From the NCBI GenBank assembly GCA_018398815.1, contig CM031596.1, positions 73,939,157 to 74,003,156 of the forward strand: a stretch of 64,000 nt of DNA, read 5' to 3'. The notes under the pieces are model-generated. The model saw only the letters and a list, made by a program, of their open reading frames with translations, did no database searches and was not told the origin of the DNA. The position numbers and the translations under genes are program-made. Origin of the DNA: Conus ventricosus. Lineage: Eukaryota > Mollusca > Gastropoda > Neogastropoda > Conidae. Positions 22,851 through 36,055 of this stretch are shown here, piece after piece (position 1 is the stretch's first letter; every line of letters begins with the position of its first letter).

Positions 22851-25800
22851 GGGGGAAACCGTAAATTAATTAAAGCGGAATTTGTCCCCGGGGGGGGATT
22901 ATCTCAGTTTTTTCCCTTCACAAAAGATCTTTGGGGAGCTGGTTTTTTTTGTTGTCCCATTTTCCCTGAAATAATACCCCGGGGGTTCCCCTCTTTAAAA
23001 TTCTTTTTATTTCAAAGGATAAAACACTCCAAACGGGAATCGGGTTTTCCCCTAAAGCGATGTCCCTTGGGCCCCCCGGTAAAAAAAGGGGTACCTTATT
23101 TTTTAAAAAAAAATGGTAAAGTTTGCCGGTGAAGGTCCCTTCAAAAACATTTTTTTGGGTTTTTCTTTTGATTGCTTGTAGGTTTTACCCCTTTAAAATT
23201 TTTCCCTTATTAAATTGCTCGAAAAACTGAGGGCAGTTTTTCCCTAACCATTCTGTGTTGCGAAAATTTGCAATCAGCTCTCTTTGTTTACTGGAAGGGG
23301 GAAAAGTCTTTCAGCTAAATTTGTTAAAGTTTTCGACTAAAGCCTGGATCTATGAACTCCTGGAATCCCTTTTTTAAAGGGTAACTCTATTTTTAAAACA
23401 ATAATTGTTTTCATTTGGGCCCTTTTTAAATTTTCTTTTCCTTCATCGACTTGAATCATGCGGGGGAAAAGTTAAGGGGCCTCGCTGGTTATCGCGTTGG
23501 AAACAGCAACACCCAGAAGCCTCTTTTGTTTTAAAATGGTTCGGGCATCTTTGTATTTTGGAAGCCATTTAAAAATGACGGGTGATTGCGTACTTAAATC
23601 TTTTCGAAAAATCCAATAAAGAGGGAAAATTTATAAAACCCATTTAAAGGGTTTGCCCGTTTGGAGTTGAAATTAACAAAGTGTGGTCCCCGATTCGTTG
23701 GGGGCAGGTAAATAAATTTCCCAAAATTGTTTGTTTAGAAAACCCTTTCCTTTGCTGTTTTTTCAGGGACCCCGCTGCTTGGCTTAGCTTTTTTTTTCCC
23801 CGGTTTCCCCTTCCCAAATATCCTTTGGGCAATAATAGTTTTTGTTCATTTTTTACTCACCAAATTTTTAAATGGCAAAAAAATTACACAAGGGTTAAAC
23901 CCAAACAACAATAAACGCGTTTTCTTGCATTTTTTGTTTTTCTGAGGGTTGATAAAAAGTCACTGAATTTTGGGGGGGGCAATGCCCTGGTGGTTTGCTG
24001 TTACTAAAATATTGTTTTTTTTGGGCCTAAACAACATCTTTAAATTTGGAAAGCGATCCCCCTGTTTTTTTCAGTTTTGTCATTAAAAAAATCTAACTGC
24101 TAAAGTTTTCTCCCTTTCCCATAGGCGTCTTGTGCAGTGCTATTTTTCCTCCTAACCCTTTGTTATGTCTTTTTCTCTCGCCTTTTCCCCCAGTTTACTA
24201 AATGCAAAATTTACTTCCGCTAAAAGCAAGCCCCCAATACCACAGCGCCCCCTTTTCATTTTGCGGGGTGAACCCAAATTTTTTTAAAAATGTATTTTTT
24301 TCTTACATATTTATATTGTCGGGAATTACCTTTGCTTAACTAAAAAATCTTTCGAGAAAAAACCGAAGCTGAAATGAAAGCAATCAGCTTTGCTGAACCC
24401 TAAAAGGTCTGTTTCCCAAAGATCTCCCGGGTTTTAATTCTTAACAGGCTTTACCAAGCTTTTGAGAAACCTACCCTTTTTTCCCTCCAAAAACAGCAGA
24501 AAGGTAAAAAAGGTTTAGCAACAGTTTTTTTTCGGTGTCCCTTTTTTATAAAATAAAATAATTATAATTATTAAAAAAAATGAAAAGTGATGACTACTAC
24601 AGTAAAGGGGGCCTTTAAAACCCGCCCGAAATTATGAAAAGACCCAAATTTATGACAAGGTATTTTGCCCAAAAAGGAGAGGGTGTAATTTTTTAGCCCC
24701 CCCTGCGGAAAAAAAAAACATTCCTCGGAACTGAATTCAGCAATGAAAAAGATTCAACAATGTCCCCCACAAGACATTTTTTTAAAATATCAAACAAGGG
24801 TTTAAGCGCAGCTTGGGGGCTAGAAAAGGGAAAAAAAGGGGGGAAAAGGCTCTTAAATTTGTACAAATAAAATAGTCTTTGATTTGGGTCCCCTGGGTTC
24901 GAACAAGATCTTTTATGATTTAACGCCAAGGGTCCAGTTTTTAAAAAAAGACCTTTTGGTCCCTCGGATGTGATTTTTTACTATAATTTTTGGGAAAATT
25001 TTTAAACGCCTTAATCATGGGATTAATAATTTTAATCAAAAGATTTTAATTTTCCCCTTTAAAAAGAACGAGCTGGAAAATCATCAGAAAAAGGGAAAAA
25101 TTTTAATCGGTGGAGAAAGTAACCAAGCCCGAAAAAACAGGGGAAAAGCCCCTTTAAACATGAAGGCCCTTAAAAAAACCCGGGGGTGTTAAGCAGGAAA
25201 AAAAATTTGCCGAGTGGAAAAGACAAAAAAAAAATTAAAAGTTACAGAAAATTTACTCATCATGAAAAAAAAAACGCCCCCAAAGCCAGAACAAGTTGAA
25301 TTTTAATGCCCGCTATAAAAAATCCCTGTTATACAAAACACCCAAACCCTTTATGGGTTTTTGAAATTAAAAAATGTTGCCCAAATTTTTTGGGGCCCCT
25401 TTCCCGCTGCTGGGGGCGGTTTTTTAAGGCTATTTAAAAAATATACACAATGGCAACAGAAAAGAAAAGTTAAAACAACCTGAACCTTTAAAAAAAGAAA
25501 AAAAAAAACCCGCACGCCAAAACCCCAATAAAAACATCATTTTGGGGCCATTTATAAAGGAAAATATTTTAAGAAAATTAATTTTAAATTTTTTTTTAAT
25601 TTAAAAAAGATCAAAGGGGTATTATAAAATGATGGGGGTTTAATAAAAAAAGACTGGATCTATAAAAAACATTTCCATAGCCCCGAATTTTTAACAATGC
25701 GGGTTTCTTGGATGAAAACCTTCCTTTAAATTTTTGCGAGAACGCTGACAAGACATCCCCAACGAAAGAGCGTTTTTTTTGAGGCTTTTGGCCAAACTTT

Positions 25801-25879
25801 GCCCCTTTAAAATTTTAAAAATAAAAAAAAAAGCTTTATTTTTTTTATAATTTTAAAAAATAATTAAATAAAGAAATTG

Positions 25880-26185
25880 GTTTTACTTAGGGATGAAATT
25901 GTTAAAGATCTTAGGTTAACTTTGGGTAAGAACTTGAGGAGAATTTTTGGGGGACTTAAAGATGCTTAAGTAAAAACTTGTAAATGGGCTTTAGGATGAC
26001 TTTTTGAATAACCCTTTAGGGTGACTTGGGAAAGACTTTTAGGATGACTTTAAATTTAAAAACCCCTTTTGAAAGAACTTAAAGGTGACTTATGAATGCC
26101 TTTTAAAATTGTAAAAGACATTTAGGATGATTTGAATGATTAGGGTGGGTTTGAAAGACTTGAGGGGACTTGGAAAGACTTGGGA
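25880..26185. repeat. degraded short tandem repeat
   Basis: Recurring GACTTTAGGATGACTT-like units of roughly 15-20 bp, e.g. AGGATGACTT at 25990-26050 and AAGACTTGAGGGGACTTGG near 26155, blurred by base corruption. Confidence 0.6.
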
Positions 26186-26189
26186 TAAC

Positions 26190-26320
26190 CCTTTAAATGG
26201 GGCGTGCGTGGGGGGGGGGTGGGGAGAAGTGCGTGCGTGGGGTGGGGGGGGAACGTTTCGTGCGTGGGGTGGTGGGGGGGGGGAGACGTGCGGCGTGGGG
26301 TGGGGGGGCGCAGGAGTTAC
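26190..26320. repeat. GT-rich simple repeat (corrupted)
   Basis: GTGCGTGGGG-type units; presumably a (GT)n/(GTGC)n tract distorted into G-runs. Confidence 0.6.
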
Positions 26321-26369
26321 CCCCCTTTTGTTTTCCCCCAATTTGCAATTTTAAAAAAATTTCCCAAAC

Positions 26370-26605
26370 CCCCTTGCTACTATAAAAAGGGGGTTCACCG
26401 CAAAGAACGGTTTTTTATGCCAAAGGGGGTTTTACCGCAGCCCTCTTGCCGCTAAATAAGGGTTCCAAACATGAACGGCTATTTTATAGCAAGGGGGGAT
26501 TTTTTTCCCTAAACCCCCCTTGTACTATAAATAGGCCCTTCCCCCCGCAGAAATTAAATTTTTAGCAAAAAGGATTTTACCGCAGCCCTTGTTTCTAAAA
26601 TACGT
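26370..26605. repeat. tandem repeat with ACCGCAGCCCT core
   Basis: TTTTACCGCAGCCCTCTTG at about 26430 recurs as TTTTACCGCAGCCCTTG at about 26575, and CTACTATAAA/TACTATAAATA flank each, giving a period near 145 bp. Confidence 0.5.
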
Positions 26606-26607
26606 TC

Positions 26608-26730
<123 letters not shown>

Positions 26731-28399
26731 ACCCCCCCCCCCCCCCCCCCCCCCCCCCCAAAACCCCCCCCCCCCCCCCCCCCCACCGAAAACGAGTTTT
26801 AAAATTTTAAAAAGGGAAATTTTCCCCCCCCTTGCCCTTAAAAAGGGGTCCCCCCAAAGGTTTTAAATGCAGTAACCCCGGCTAAACCCTCCCTTTACGA
26901 ATGGGCCTTCAACTCTGAAAAATGAAAACTTTCCCCCCTTTTCCCCCCCCCCCCTTTTTTCCCTTTCCAAAAAAACCCATTTTTCTTCCCCCTTTAAAAG
27001 ATTTTTTGGGCCCCCTTGGGTTTAACTTTTTTGAAAGAAGTGCGGTCCCAACCCTTAAAAAAAAGGAGGGTTTTAGGCCCCCTGGGACCTATTTTGTTTT
27101 AAAACATTAAAGTTTAGTTTAGGGGAAAAAGGCAGAAAAAGGGGTTTTGGGGGTTTTTTAAAAAAAAAAATAACACTTAAACACCAAACAATTGCCCCAA
27201 AAAAAGAATTTAAAAAATCCAAACCGTTTAATTTTTCCTTTTTAAAAAAACCAAAATAAAAAGGTTCCATTTAAACATTGGGGGTTCACTTTTTTTTTTC
27301 TTAAAAAAAATTCCCGTTTTTACAAAATGGGGGTAAATAAAAATTTTGGCCCCCCAATCAAACCCGGTTTTTCCCCGTTCCCCCTTTTTTTGATTTTTTT
27401 CCCCGTCCGGTGTAAAAAAGGGCTGCAAAACCGAAAAAGCGGGGGCCCCTCGTGTCACCACGAAAACCTTGTTTTGGGTTTTTTGTCGAAAGGGGCAAAA
27501 TTTTTTTTTATAAAAACCCATTGCAACCCGCCAATCTTTTTATTTCCTTTTAAAAACCCCAAAAAAAACCTTTGAAACCGCAGCCAAAATTAAATTATTT
27601 TTGTTTTTCCCCCCCGGGTTTTCAAAAGGTTTTAAATAAAATTAGGTCAAAAAAATGTTCGATTTTTTTTTTTAATTTAAAAAAAAAGGGGGTTTTTGGG
27701 GGGGTCAAAAAGGCCCGCCGCTCGCCTGGCGCGTTTCCCCCCGCGCCCGTTCCGGGTTTTTGGGGGGGTTTTTTTTCCTCCCCTTCTTTTTTCCGCCCCA
27801 GGGAAAAGGGGGGCCAAAAATTTAAAAGGCCATTTCGCCCCAAAAAAACTCGGGGGGTGGGGAAGCAAAAAAAGGGGGGGGGGGGGGGGGGGGAATTTTT
27901 AAACAAAAAACCTTTTTAAAACCCAAAAGGGGGTTCTGGGTTAAAAATCATTTTTTTATTTTTTATTTTTTTATTTTAAGAGCAGAAAAGGGCCTACTAT
28001 ATGGGAGTTTTGTGGATTTCCCTAGCGCCTTTCTCGGGCCCCCGTTTTCAGTCACATTCCCGGTTTGTCCCCCAACTGTTCCTTAAAAAACTTTTCCCCT
28101 ACCAGTGGAACCCTTGGGAAAGAAAAACACCAAAGGCTAGACTTGAATGGGAAATTGAAATGGAGGGCACCTGCAGTTGGGTATAAGGGCTACAAAAAAA
28201 CTGAGACATTTTTTTATAATGCTTTATTGATTTGGTTTTTTTCTTTTTTTTTCTGGGGTTTCCAGGGGGTTATACCCTGCGGGGACCCCCCTGTATAGGC
28301 CCGGCAAATGGAGTTTTTTGTATGCCCTTTTTTTATCCCCCCCCATTAAGGGCCATACCCATTTCGGGGAAGGTTTCAAGTAGTGTCCCCCTGTCATCC

Positions 28400-28650
28400 A
28401 AAAACCCCGGCCAAAAGGCCCTTTTCTTTTCCCAAAGTTGGTGATGGGGTTTTTGTGTGTTTCAAGGGTGTTATGCGGGTTCCACACGGGAAAAATCGGT
28501 TTATAGCCCCAATTTGAAGGACTAATGGGGAAAGGAGGCAGAACCAATTTTTAACCCCCCGAGGGAAAAAACCCCCCATTTTTCCGAAATTCGAACCCCA
28601 AACCCCCGGATCACGGGGTCCGGCGCTTACAACGAGCTATCCGGCCCCCC
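28400..28650 (-). mobile_element. tRNA-derived SINE, corrupted copy
   Basis: Aligns to 47880-48148: AAAGTTGGTGATGGG, CGGTTTATAG, and the reversed B-box TTCGAACCCC followed by GGATCACGGGGTCCGGCGCT. Same orientation as that copy. Confidence 0.75.
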
Positions 28651-29194
28651 CTTGTGTGGGTTTATAATATTTATGGGTAAGGACAGAGATTACATGACGG
28701 CTGTTTCTCCCGTGCTCTGAATTTTTGTTTGATCCAAACAGGCTGTTAGTTGTTTTTCTTTTTGACTGTTTTCTTTTTTAGACTGCTTTTAAATCTTTTA
28801 AAGCCACTCGCATCTCTGATTTTTGTTCCACCAATGATAAAAAATCAACCCTGAACTTATTGCAAAAAATGTTTGAAAGCACAAATTAATTTCTTTTTCG
28901 ATGTGAAGCCCGGGGCTTTAAACCCCGGGCCCGTTTGGGTTTTTTTTCCCCTCTTTCCCTGGGGATCTTTCAGTTTTCCCCCCTGCAAATTTTTAAATTT
29001 TTTTTCTTTTTTTCTTTTTAATCAAAAGGAATTGGTATTCCCTTTCAGGCTCAAAAAAGGCCCAAAAGATAACCCCAAAACCCCCTGTGAAAAGTCGGGG
29101 GATTGGTGCAACAAGCACAGAGATTTCACCCCTTCAGTGTATAAAAACCCCTTGTGGGTTTCCCGATTTCCGGGTTTTAATTTAATAAAATCTT

Positions 29195-29545
29195 TAAATT
29201 TTTTTTTTTTTTTTTTGTCCCAACCTCTTTCCCACCAAGGCAGTGCACCACCCCCCCATTCCGACCCCCCTCCACAGCCACAGCCCGGGGGGCCGCCCCG
29301 GGGCCCCACAAAAGGCAATCCACAGGGGGCAGTCAATTTCAAGTCGCAAAAGGCAACCCACCGGAGGGAAAAACTGCACTGCTGCCGGTTTACTTTGGGG
29401 GTGTTTAGTAGCGCCCTTTTTGTCTAAATACGCCGGAAAACACCTACTAAGCCCCCCACTGACGACAATAATTTCTTAAACCGGGAGACCGGGTGAGGGG
29501 AGCTCTTTCCCCCCCGGGGGGGCGCCACCACGCCCGCCCCAAAGA
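29195..29545 (-). mobile_element. ~330-bp A-tailed SINE-like retroposon, copy 2
   Basis: Reverse complement of the unit at 2059-2400: AGGGGGCAGTCAATTTC mirrors the AGTGTCAAG/CTGCTCCCTGTGG region, and a T-run at 29198-29216 is its A-tail. Moderately corrupted. Confidence 0.75.
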
Positions 29546-29929
29546 AAATCCCCCGTGGACCCCGCCCATACCCGGGACCCCCCGGCCCCCAAAACCCAAG
29601 GGCCCCAACGTGGAAAGGACATCAAAAATTTAGGGCCCATGAGAGCCCTGGCATGAAGGGCACAGGGGAATTTGGGGCTTTTTTTTTTTGCTGATCGATG
29701 GGGAATAAGGAATTAAATTTGATGAAGCTACGGGGTTCCCTTTTTGGGCTGAAAACATGGAAAAGGGTTGTACTCAACCTTCCTTTAAATATATCCGGGG
29801 TCAACCAAACCCCAGAGAATTTCAGGCAAACCCGCAGTGTTTGGGCAGGAAATTTTAACAAATCTCAGAAAAAACCCCAAAAAAAAAAAATTTTGGGATG
29901 AAACTCGACTGTGTGGTCCCAGTCTTCCC

Positions 29930-30215
29930 AAAATGAGTCCGCAGGGAAACCGGCTCTGGGTTTGGAGCTGGCTGGGGGAGAAAAACCCACATACTTGATG
30001 GGGCGAACCCCGACCTCCCAACCGGGGGGGGGGGGGGTCCCCGACGCTAACCCCCTTCGCCACGGCGGGTTGTTTTAAATTTTTGGGCTCTTTTCAGGCC
30101 ATCAAGGGGTGAAAAATCCCACAAATGCACGATGAAATTTAAACTCATGAACCTCCCCCAAAGTTTTATCGGTAACGCTAACCCTCAGCCACAGTGGCTT
30201 GTTCGTTTTAGTAAA
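29930..30215 (-). repeat. two tRNA-like SINE heads
   Basis: Reversed B-box-like GGGGCGAACCCCGACCTCCC (near 30000) with CGACGCTAACCCCCTTCGCCACGGCGG after it, and a second unit with AAACTCATGAACCTCCC and GGTAACGCTAACCCTCAGCCACAG (30145-30200). Both end in the G-C-rich 5' part of a tRNA read on the minus strand. Confidence 0.55.
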
Positions 30216-33139
30216 TTTTTTGTACAGCAGCTATGTTTTCCACAAAAAACTATGAAAAGGCTAGTTTGTATATGAATTTTGTGACCCTGAATTTACAAGT
30301 GTGGTATTTTTTTTTGAAAAATATTTTATTTTATATTTTTGGTTTTTTTCTTGACCAAAAAAATCAAAATGTAATAACTAGAAATAAATTTTTCCCCGTA
30401 AACGATAAAGGTTTTAAAAAAACTTTCCCTTTTGCCTAGCCCCCGGCAAAGGGGGCCCTATTAGGGCTGTCGGGTGCGTTGAAATCAACTAAAAAGTCAA
30501 TATCAAAAAACAAAATTTTTAAAAAACATTCAACATCCCCCTTTTAAATACACCCAAAAACACAAACCCTCTGTTTTTTAAAAAACTTTTTTAGTAGAAC
30601 TCTCCCCGGGAAACCCCAAAGTTTTAAAACTTTTTCAAACTGTCTCCCAGTACCACTTCCCTGAAAAAACAAAAACCCCAAAACCAAAAAAAAATTCCAA
30701 AACTCCTTGAACCCTAAAAGAACAAATATAGTTGCCCCGAAGGATTTTCCCTTTACTGGGAAAACTGGAAAGGATATTTTTTTTTTTTATTTTTTTTTTT
30801 TTTTTCATAAGATTTTATTTAGGATAGGGCAAAAGTTCAAAATGTTGGGAAATTGAAAAATGTAAAAACCCCTACCCGCTTTTTGGGTTTTAAACCCGGC
30901 ACAGAAGGGTTTGCTATAGGGTTTGACGGGAAAAAAAATAAAAACCCCCTTCAGGGCAGCTGGGAAACGTTTAAAAATAATCTCTCGTTCTTTTTTTTCA
31001 ATCTCTAAAGTTCAATTTCCGGAGTAACAGTGATCTTGAATGCACTCCCCCCCCCCTTAAGTTCTGTCCCCCAAATAGCCCCATCCAAATGGCCCAAAAA
31101 AAAAAAATCGTCAGGGCTTGGAATCAAGCTGTTCACTGAACCACCACGAAAACCAAACACCCACTCGTACTGCCAATGCAAGGTTCATGGGCCCTTTTCA
31201 GTTCTCCCCACAATTTTCTGCAGGGTTTCTTGAAGGTTTAAATGGTGGGCCTCCTAAACCATTTCCACAAGGGTTTTTTAAGGGGCTCCAAAAGCATGCT
31301 TTATCTGAAAAACCCGTTTAATCTGCACACAAACCGTAATATAAAACAGCCCTGTTGGGGTAAGGGTTTAATGACCTTTAAAGGGCCAAACCCGGGGCTT
31401 TGGGGGGTGGGTTGTGGGGGGGGGGGGACAGGGGGGCTTTTAACCCTGATACCCACTCACATGACTTAAAAAACAGAGACAAAAACCCGCGGGGAAAAAA
31501 TTCGTTGGGGTAAAAGGGGGAGCCTGACAGCCCTTTAATGTTCAGCTGGACACTTCCCACCGAAGGGATGCCTAACAAACGGCGGAACTGGTTGTTGTGT
31601 TGCAGGCTTTGGGCAAAGGGGAGTGGGGAATTCACATTCTGTTGTTTTTTAACCCCTTGACCCCCGCAGGGCCCCTTACGGTTGTCCCCAAAGCAGGAAA
31701 GGGAAAAACACTCTCATGATCACTTAACAAAAACATACAGTCCCAAAAAAAGTGACATCTGTTTCTTCAGTTTTTTGCACATCTTTAAAATGGCCTGAAA
31801 AAAACCGGGGTTTTGGGGGTGCTCGGGGCCTTGACCTCTGCTTCCGTTTTGTGCACATCTAACCTGGCATTAACTACGCGTTTTGGGGGTGCTCGGTGCC
31901 CCTGTTTTTATTTATCACACCCCTGCTTTTCAAACCAAACCCCTCCAAGAACAACGAAGGAAAGGGTTTTAAAAGAAAAAAAAAAAAAAAAACCCAGAAA
32001 GATAGGCCAAAGAAAGAAAAAAAGAAAATGCAGATCGAGAGAGAAAAGGTTTCAAGCTGTAACTTCGCACCCGAAAGGGGAAATTTTTTATGATGAGAAT
32101 ACAATGAAATTTAAAAAAACCTTTTGGCATTCTGACAGGGGCTAGTTTACCGCCCCTTTCCCCCCGGAAAAAAGCCAAGGGCCTGTAATTTTTCCCCTTG
32201 TTCCTGTAAATTTTTTCCCCCGGGGAAAAAAAATTTATTTGATCAAAATCTGTCCCTTCAGCTCATATGTGAAGGTTTTTGACCAAGGGACTGTACAATG
32301 GGATGCATGGGTTTTTCGTTTAGGGTGACCCCAAAATTTTTGATCAAGCCTTTCTTTTCAAAGCAACATGAATGGTTGGTGTGTTGGTCTGTGTCGTGTG
32401 CTTTTAATCAATACGGGGCAACACAACACATTTGTACTGCCCCCACCTTTATATGTATCTTTATTTATCCGAAAAAAAAATATGTACATTTTGGGAAGTA
32501 ACACCGTGTGTGAAGGGGAGAGAGAGGGTGTGTGCGCGTGTGCGTTTTGCACCCCCGCATGGGCCTGCATGTAATGAAAAGCATTTTTTTTCGGTGGTTA
32601 GATCTTGTTTTGACCCTTTAAATTTTTAAATTGATAAACAAAATTTGACCTTTTCTTTTTTAAAAAAATGCCAATGTTTGTGGGATGTTTGAAATGCATT
32701 TTTTGCGTCATAGGGCTCAGGGCCCAGGTGGGGATTTTAACCCCAGACGGGGGACGTGAGCCGGGATCAGCTGGGTTCATCTGTGCCCCGGCCCTTCGCT
32801 CTTCTTCAGCTTCTGGCGAAAAAACATGGGCCCAAGCGGTGTTTTATTGCTGTTCCCGGAAAAACCCAAAAAAGTCGTGAATGAAACCCGGTACTGATTT
32901 TAATCTTTTTTCTTTTTTTTTTTCAACTTACCCCGGCATTAAACCTGTACGGGCAGTCATTCCATGGCAGTAAACGAGTGGAGAAAGTCCTTTAGATGGG
33001 AAGCCCCGTGAAGTGGTTAGGAAATGGAAGAGAAAGGGGAAAAAAAAAATGTTTTTTTAAAAACCCGGCCCCAAAAACAACATTTTGCCTTTCTTTATAA
33101 ATACGTGTGACCGAGTTTAAAAAAAATTGTTTCATGCCC

Positions 33140-33265
33140 CCCTTTTCCACCCTCACACACCCCACGCGCACGCACGCACGCACAACCACACCACACAAAC
33201 ACAACCCCCACGCCCGCACACACACACACACACCCCCCCCACCACACACACACACACACAAAAAC
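33140..33265. repeat. CA-rich microsatellite
   Basis: CACGCACGCACG and (CA)n blocks; ORFs over it are low-complexity. Confidence 0.85.
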
Positions 33266-33629
33266 CAAAGAGCAATAAAAGCATTAAAAAAGAAAGCCCA
33301 TTTCCCTTCATAAATACAAAATACACCCAAACAAATTTTGCTAAAAAACTGAGATCAAAATTTTCCAATGGCCGCAGTCCCGATTTTAAATCGCCTGATT
33401 TCTCTGTCCCCACTTTTTTCAAAATGTCACCTGGTCACTGAATGAAAAAAAAAAAAAACCAAATTCCCTTTTTAAGTAACGGCCCAAAAAAAATTTTTTA
33501 AATATTTGAAGTTTACAAAAAATGTTGATGAATCGGGCCCCCAGTTGTTCTCTTTCAGTGTCGGTTTTGATCCAAATTTTTTTCTGTCTACCCTTTATTG
33601 TTACATTTAGACCCACCTCTACCCATTTT

Positions 33630-35080
33630 ACTTTTGGAATGCTATTAAGTCCCCCCTTTATCTGCTTTTTCCTTTTACTGTCCTGTTAAGATCCACCCCT
33701 TTTTCTGTCTATCCTTCACTGTCCGTGTTAAGATCCACCTTTTTCTGTTGGCCTTCATGTTTAAAATCCACCTTTATCTGTCTATCCTTTACTGTCCCCT
33801 GTTTAAAAACCACCTTTTTCTGTCTATCCTTCACTGTCACGTTAAGATCCGCCTTTTTTTTCTTCTATCCCTTTACTGGCACTGTTAAGATCCCCTTTTT
33901 TTGTCTATCCTTCACTTTTCCGTTTTTTAACATCCATTTATTGTCCCATCCTTTATGCCAGTGGGTTTTTGATCCCAAACCCTTTTTCTGAATCCTTCAC
34001 TGTCAGTTTAAAATCCACCAAATCTGTCAAACCCCCCCCACTGTTTAAAAACCACGTTATTGTCCATCTTCACTGTCCGGGGTTAAATCCCCCATTTCGG
34101 GCCATCCTTCATGTCCCGTCAAAAGATCCACCTTTTTTTCTGTTCCCATCATTAATGTCATGTTAAGATCCACCTTATTCGTCTATCATTAACTGTCCGT
34201 TTTAAGATCCACCTTTATCTTCTATCCTTTACTGTCACGGGTTTAAAATCCACCCTTTTTCTGTCTATCCCTTTTTGTCAGTGTTTAAAATCCACGTTTA
34301 TCTGTCTATCCTTCATTCGGTGTTTTAAATTTCCCCCTTTTTATTCCCGTCTATCCTTCACGCCATGTTAAGATCCACCTTTATTGGGCTATCCTCCCCT
34401 GTCAGTGTTAAGATCCCCTTTACGTCCACCCCCACTGTTTAAAATCCACCTCTATTTTGTCTGTCCTCCGCCTGTTAAGATCCACCTTTATCTGTCTATT
34501 TCCTTTTATGTCAGTGTTAAGACCACCTTTATCTGTTTCCCCCCTTCACAGTTAAGAACCACCTTTATCTGTCTGTTTCCCTTTACTGTTTATTTTAAAA
34601 TGCACCCCTATCCCCATCCTTCAAATGCAATTGGGTTTAAAAATCCCCCTCTAACTGTCTGTCCTCACTGTCAGTGTAAAAAATCCACCTCAAACTACCT
34701 CCCTCAATGTCACTTAAGATCCACCTTTTGTCTATCCTTCAAAAGTCATGTTAAGACCCCCTCTATCTGTTTTCCCTTTACGTCAGTGTAAAAAAATTTC
34801 AAACCCTATCTACCCTCCTTCACTGTCCCTGTTAAGAACCCCCTCTATTGGGCTGTCCTCCCTGTCATGTAAAGATGGGACCTTTATCTGTCCCGTCCTC
34901 ATGCAGTGTTAAACCACCTCTATCTGTCTGTCCTCACTGTCAGGTAAAAATTTCCCCCTCTATCTCATCCCCAATGTTTCCCTTTTTCATAACTTCATGT
35001 ACCCCGTTGTTCATTGTCCAAATTTTAAAACCGTCTCTTTTGTCTCTATCTTTATCCCTTTTAAACCCAAAATCTTTCCA
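33630..35080. repeat. ~37-bp tandem repeat array
   Basis: Roughly 35-40 units built on GTTAAGATCCACCTTTATC followed by TGTCTATCCTTCACTGTCA. Units vary in length through base corruption, so copy number is approximate. Confidence 0.85.
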
Positions 35081-35099
35081 AAACAGGGCCCCCTCCTAA

Positions 35100-35790
35100 A
35101 AATCAGTTTCCCAAGGAAAGATCAAACCCCCCAAAAACGAGTCCAAAAGGAAAAGGCAAATTAACATCGCCTAAGGACAGATAAGATTCCCAAATTTTTC
35201 CCAAGGGCAATCAAATCTTGCATCAGTTTTCCCAAGGACAATTTGATTAACATTTTTTCCAAAAGGAAAAGATAAAACTAACACTAGTCCTAAGGAAAAG
35301 ATCAAATTTAAAAAAAACCCCTCATCCAAAACTACCCCATTTTCCCAAGGACAAAACAAATTAACATCAGTCCTAAAAAAAAAGATCAAATCTAACCCTC
35401 AGTCCTAAGGGGCAGATCAAACTTAAAATCAGTCCTAAGGGGCAGAATTTCCCTCCCCAAAATCAGTCCTAAGGGGCAGATCAATCCAAAATCAGTCCTA
35501 AGGACAGACGATCTCAACAACCATTTTTTAAAAGGGCGATCGATCCCAAAAATCAGTCCTAAGGACGAACGATCTCAGCATCATCCTAAGAACATTTTAT
35601 CCCAACAACCCGGCCTAAAGGGCAGGGTCCAAACCCCAAAAACATTTCCCCAAAGGGCAAACGAAACCCAAAAATCGTCCTAAGATAGGTCAAATCTAAC
35701 CCTCAGACCTTAAAGGGCAGAGGGGGTCCCTATATCAGTCCCCAAAAGGGCAGGTCTTATTTCAAAATCCATCGTAATTGGGGGGCCCCC
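35100..35790. repeat. ~30-bp tandem repeat array
   Basis: Over 20 units built on ATCAGTCCTAAGGACAGATC followed by an AAATCTAAC-like part. It directly follows the 37-bp array but shares no unit with it. Confidence 0.85.
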
Positions 35791-35854
35791 TTCTTTCTGC
35801 CCCCCAAAATCGATCTCAACATCTTCCCCCTTCTTCCCCCCCCTCAAAAAGGGG

Positions 35855-36055
35855 GGTCACCTTGACGTATTCATTCCCGGGGGCCCTCATCTGATAGTAG
35901 TTTTTCGGGTGGCAAAGATGCGGATGAAGGTCTCCCCGTCCGGCCCCAACGCTCCTTTGCCGGCTTAACCAGCTCTTGGCCCCACGTGGGCCTTGGGTTT
36001 TGGGCCGCCCGCTTCTCGTAGTTCCCCGGGACATGCCCGTGCCCCCTTCCCTCTC
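35855..36055 (-). pseudogene. annexin repeat fragment (exon or retroposed piece)
   Basis: Minus-strand frames give a stretch close to an annexin core repeat: AQELVK-type helix, then KERWG, then ETFIRIFATR, then YYQMRA and NEYVKV. In annexins this is the calcium-binding loop (K-x-x-GTDE) followed by the Fi-x-IL-x-tRs helix. Two single-base frameshifts, expected in this low-quality zone, separate the parts, so whether the exon is intact in the animal cannot be told. Neighbouring exons were not found. Annexins bind membrane phospholipid in a calcium-dependent way. Confidence 0.65.

Noticed and set aside
24580..24930. Possible integrase or basic core protein after PolB in copy A
   Set aside because: Some frames hint at a coding past (KSDDYYSKGG near 24580), but no catalytic motif can be read through the corruption.
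31040..31660. Possible host exons (e.g. KLFTEPPRKPNTHSYCQCKV)
   Set aside because: Coding-like stretches on both strands in corrupted sequence, with no recognised family and no trustworthy splice sites.
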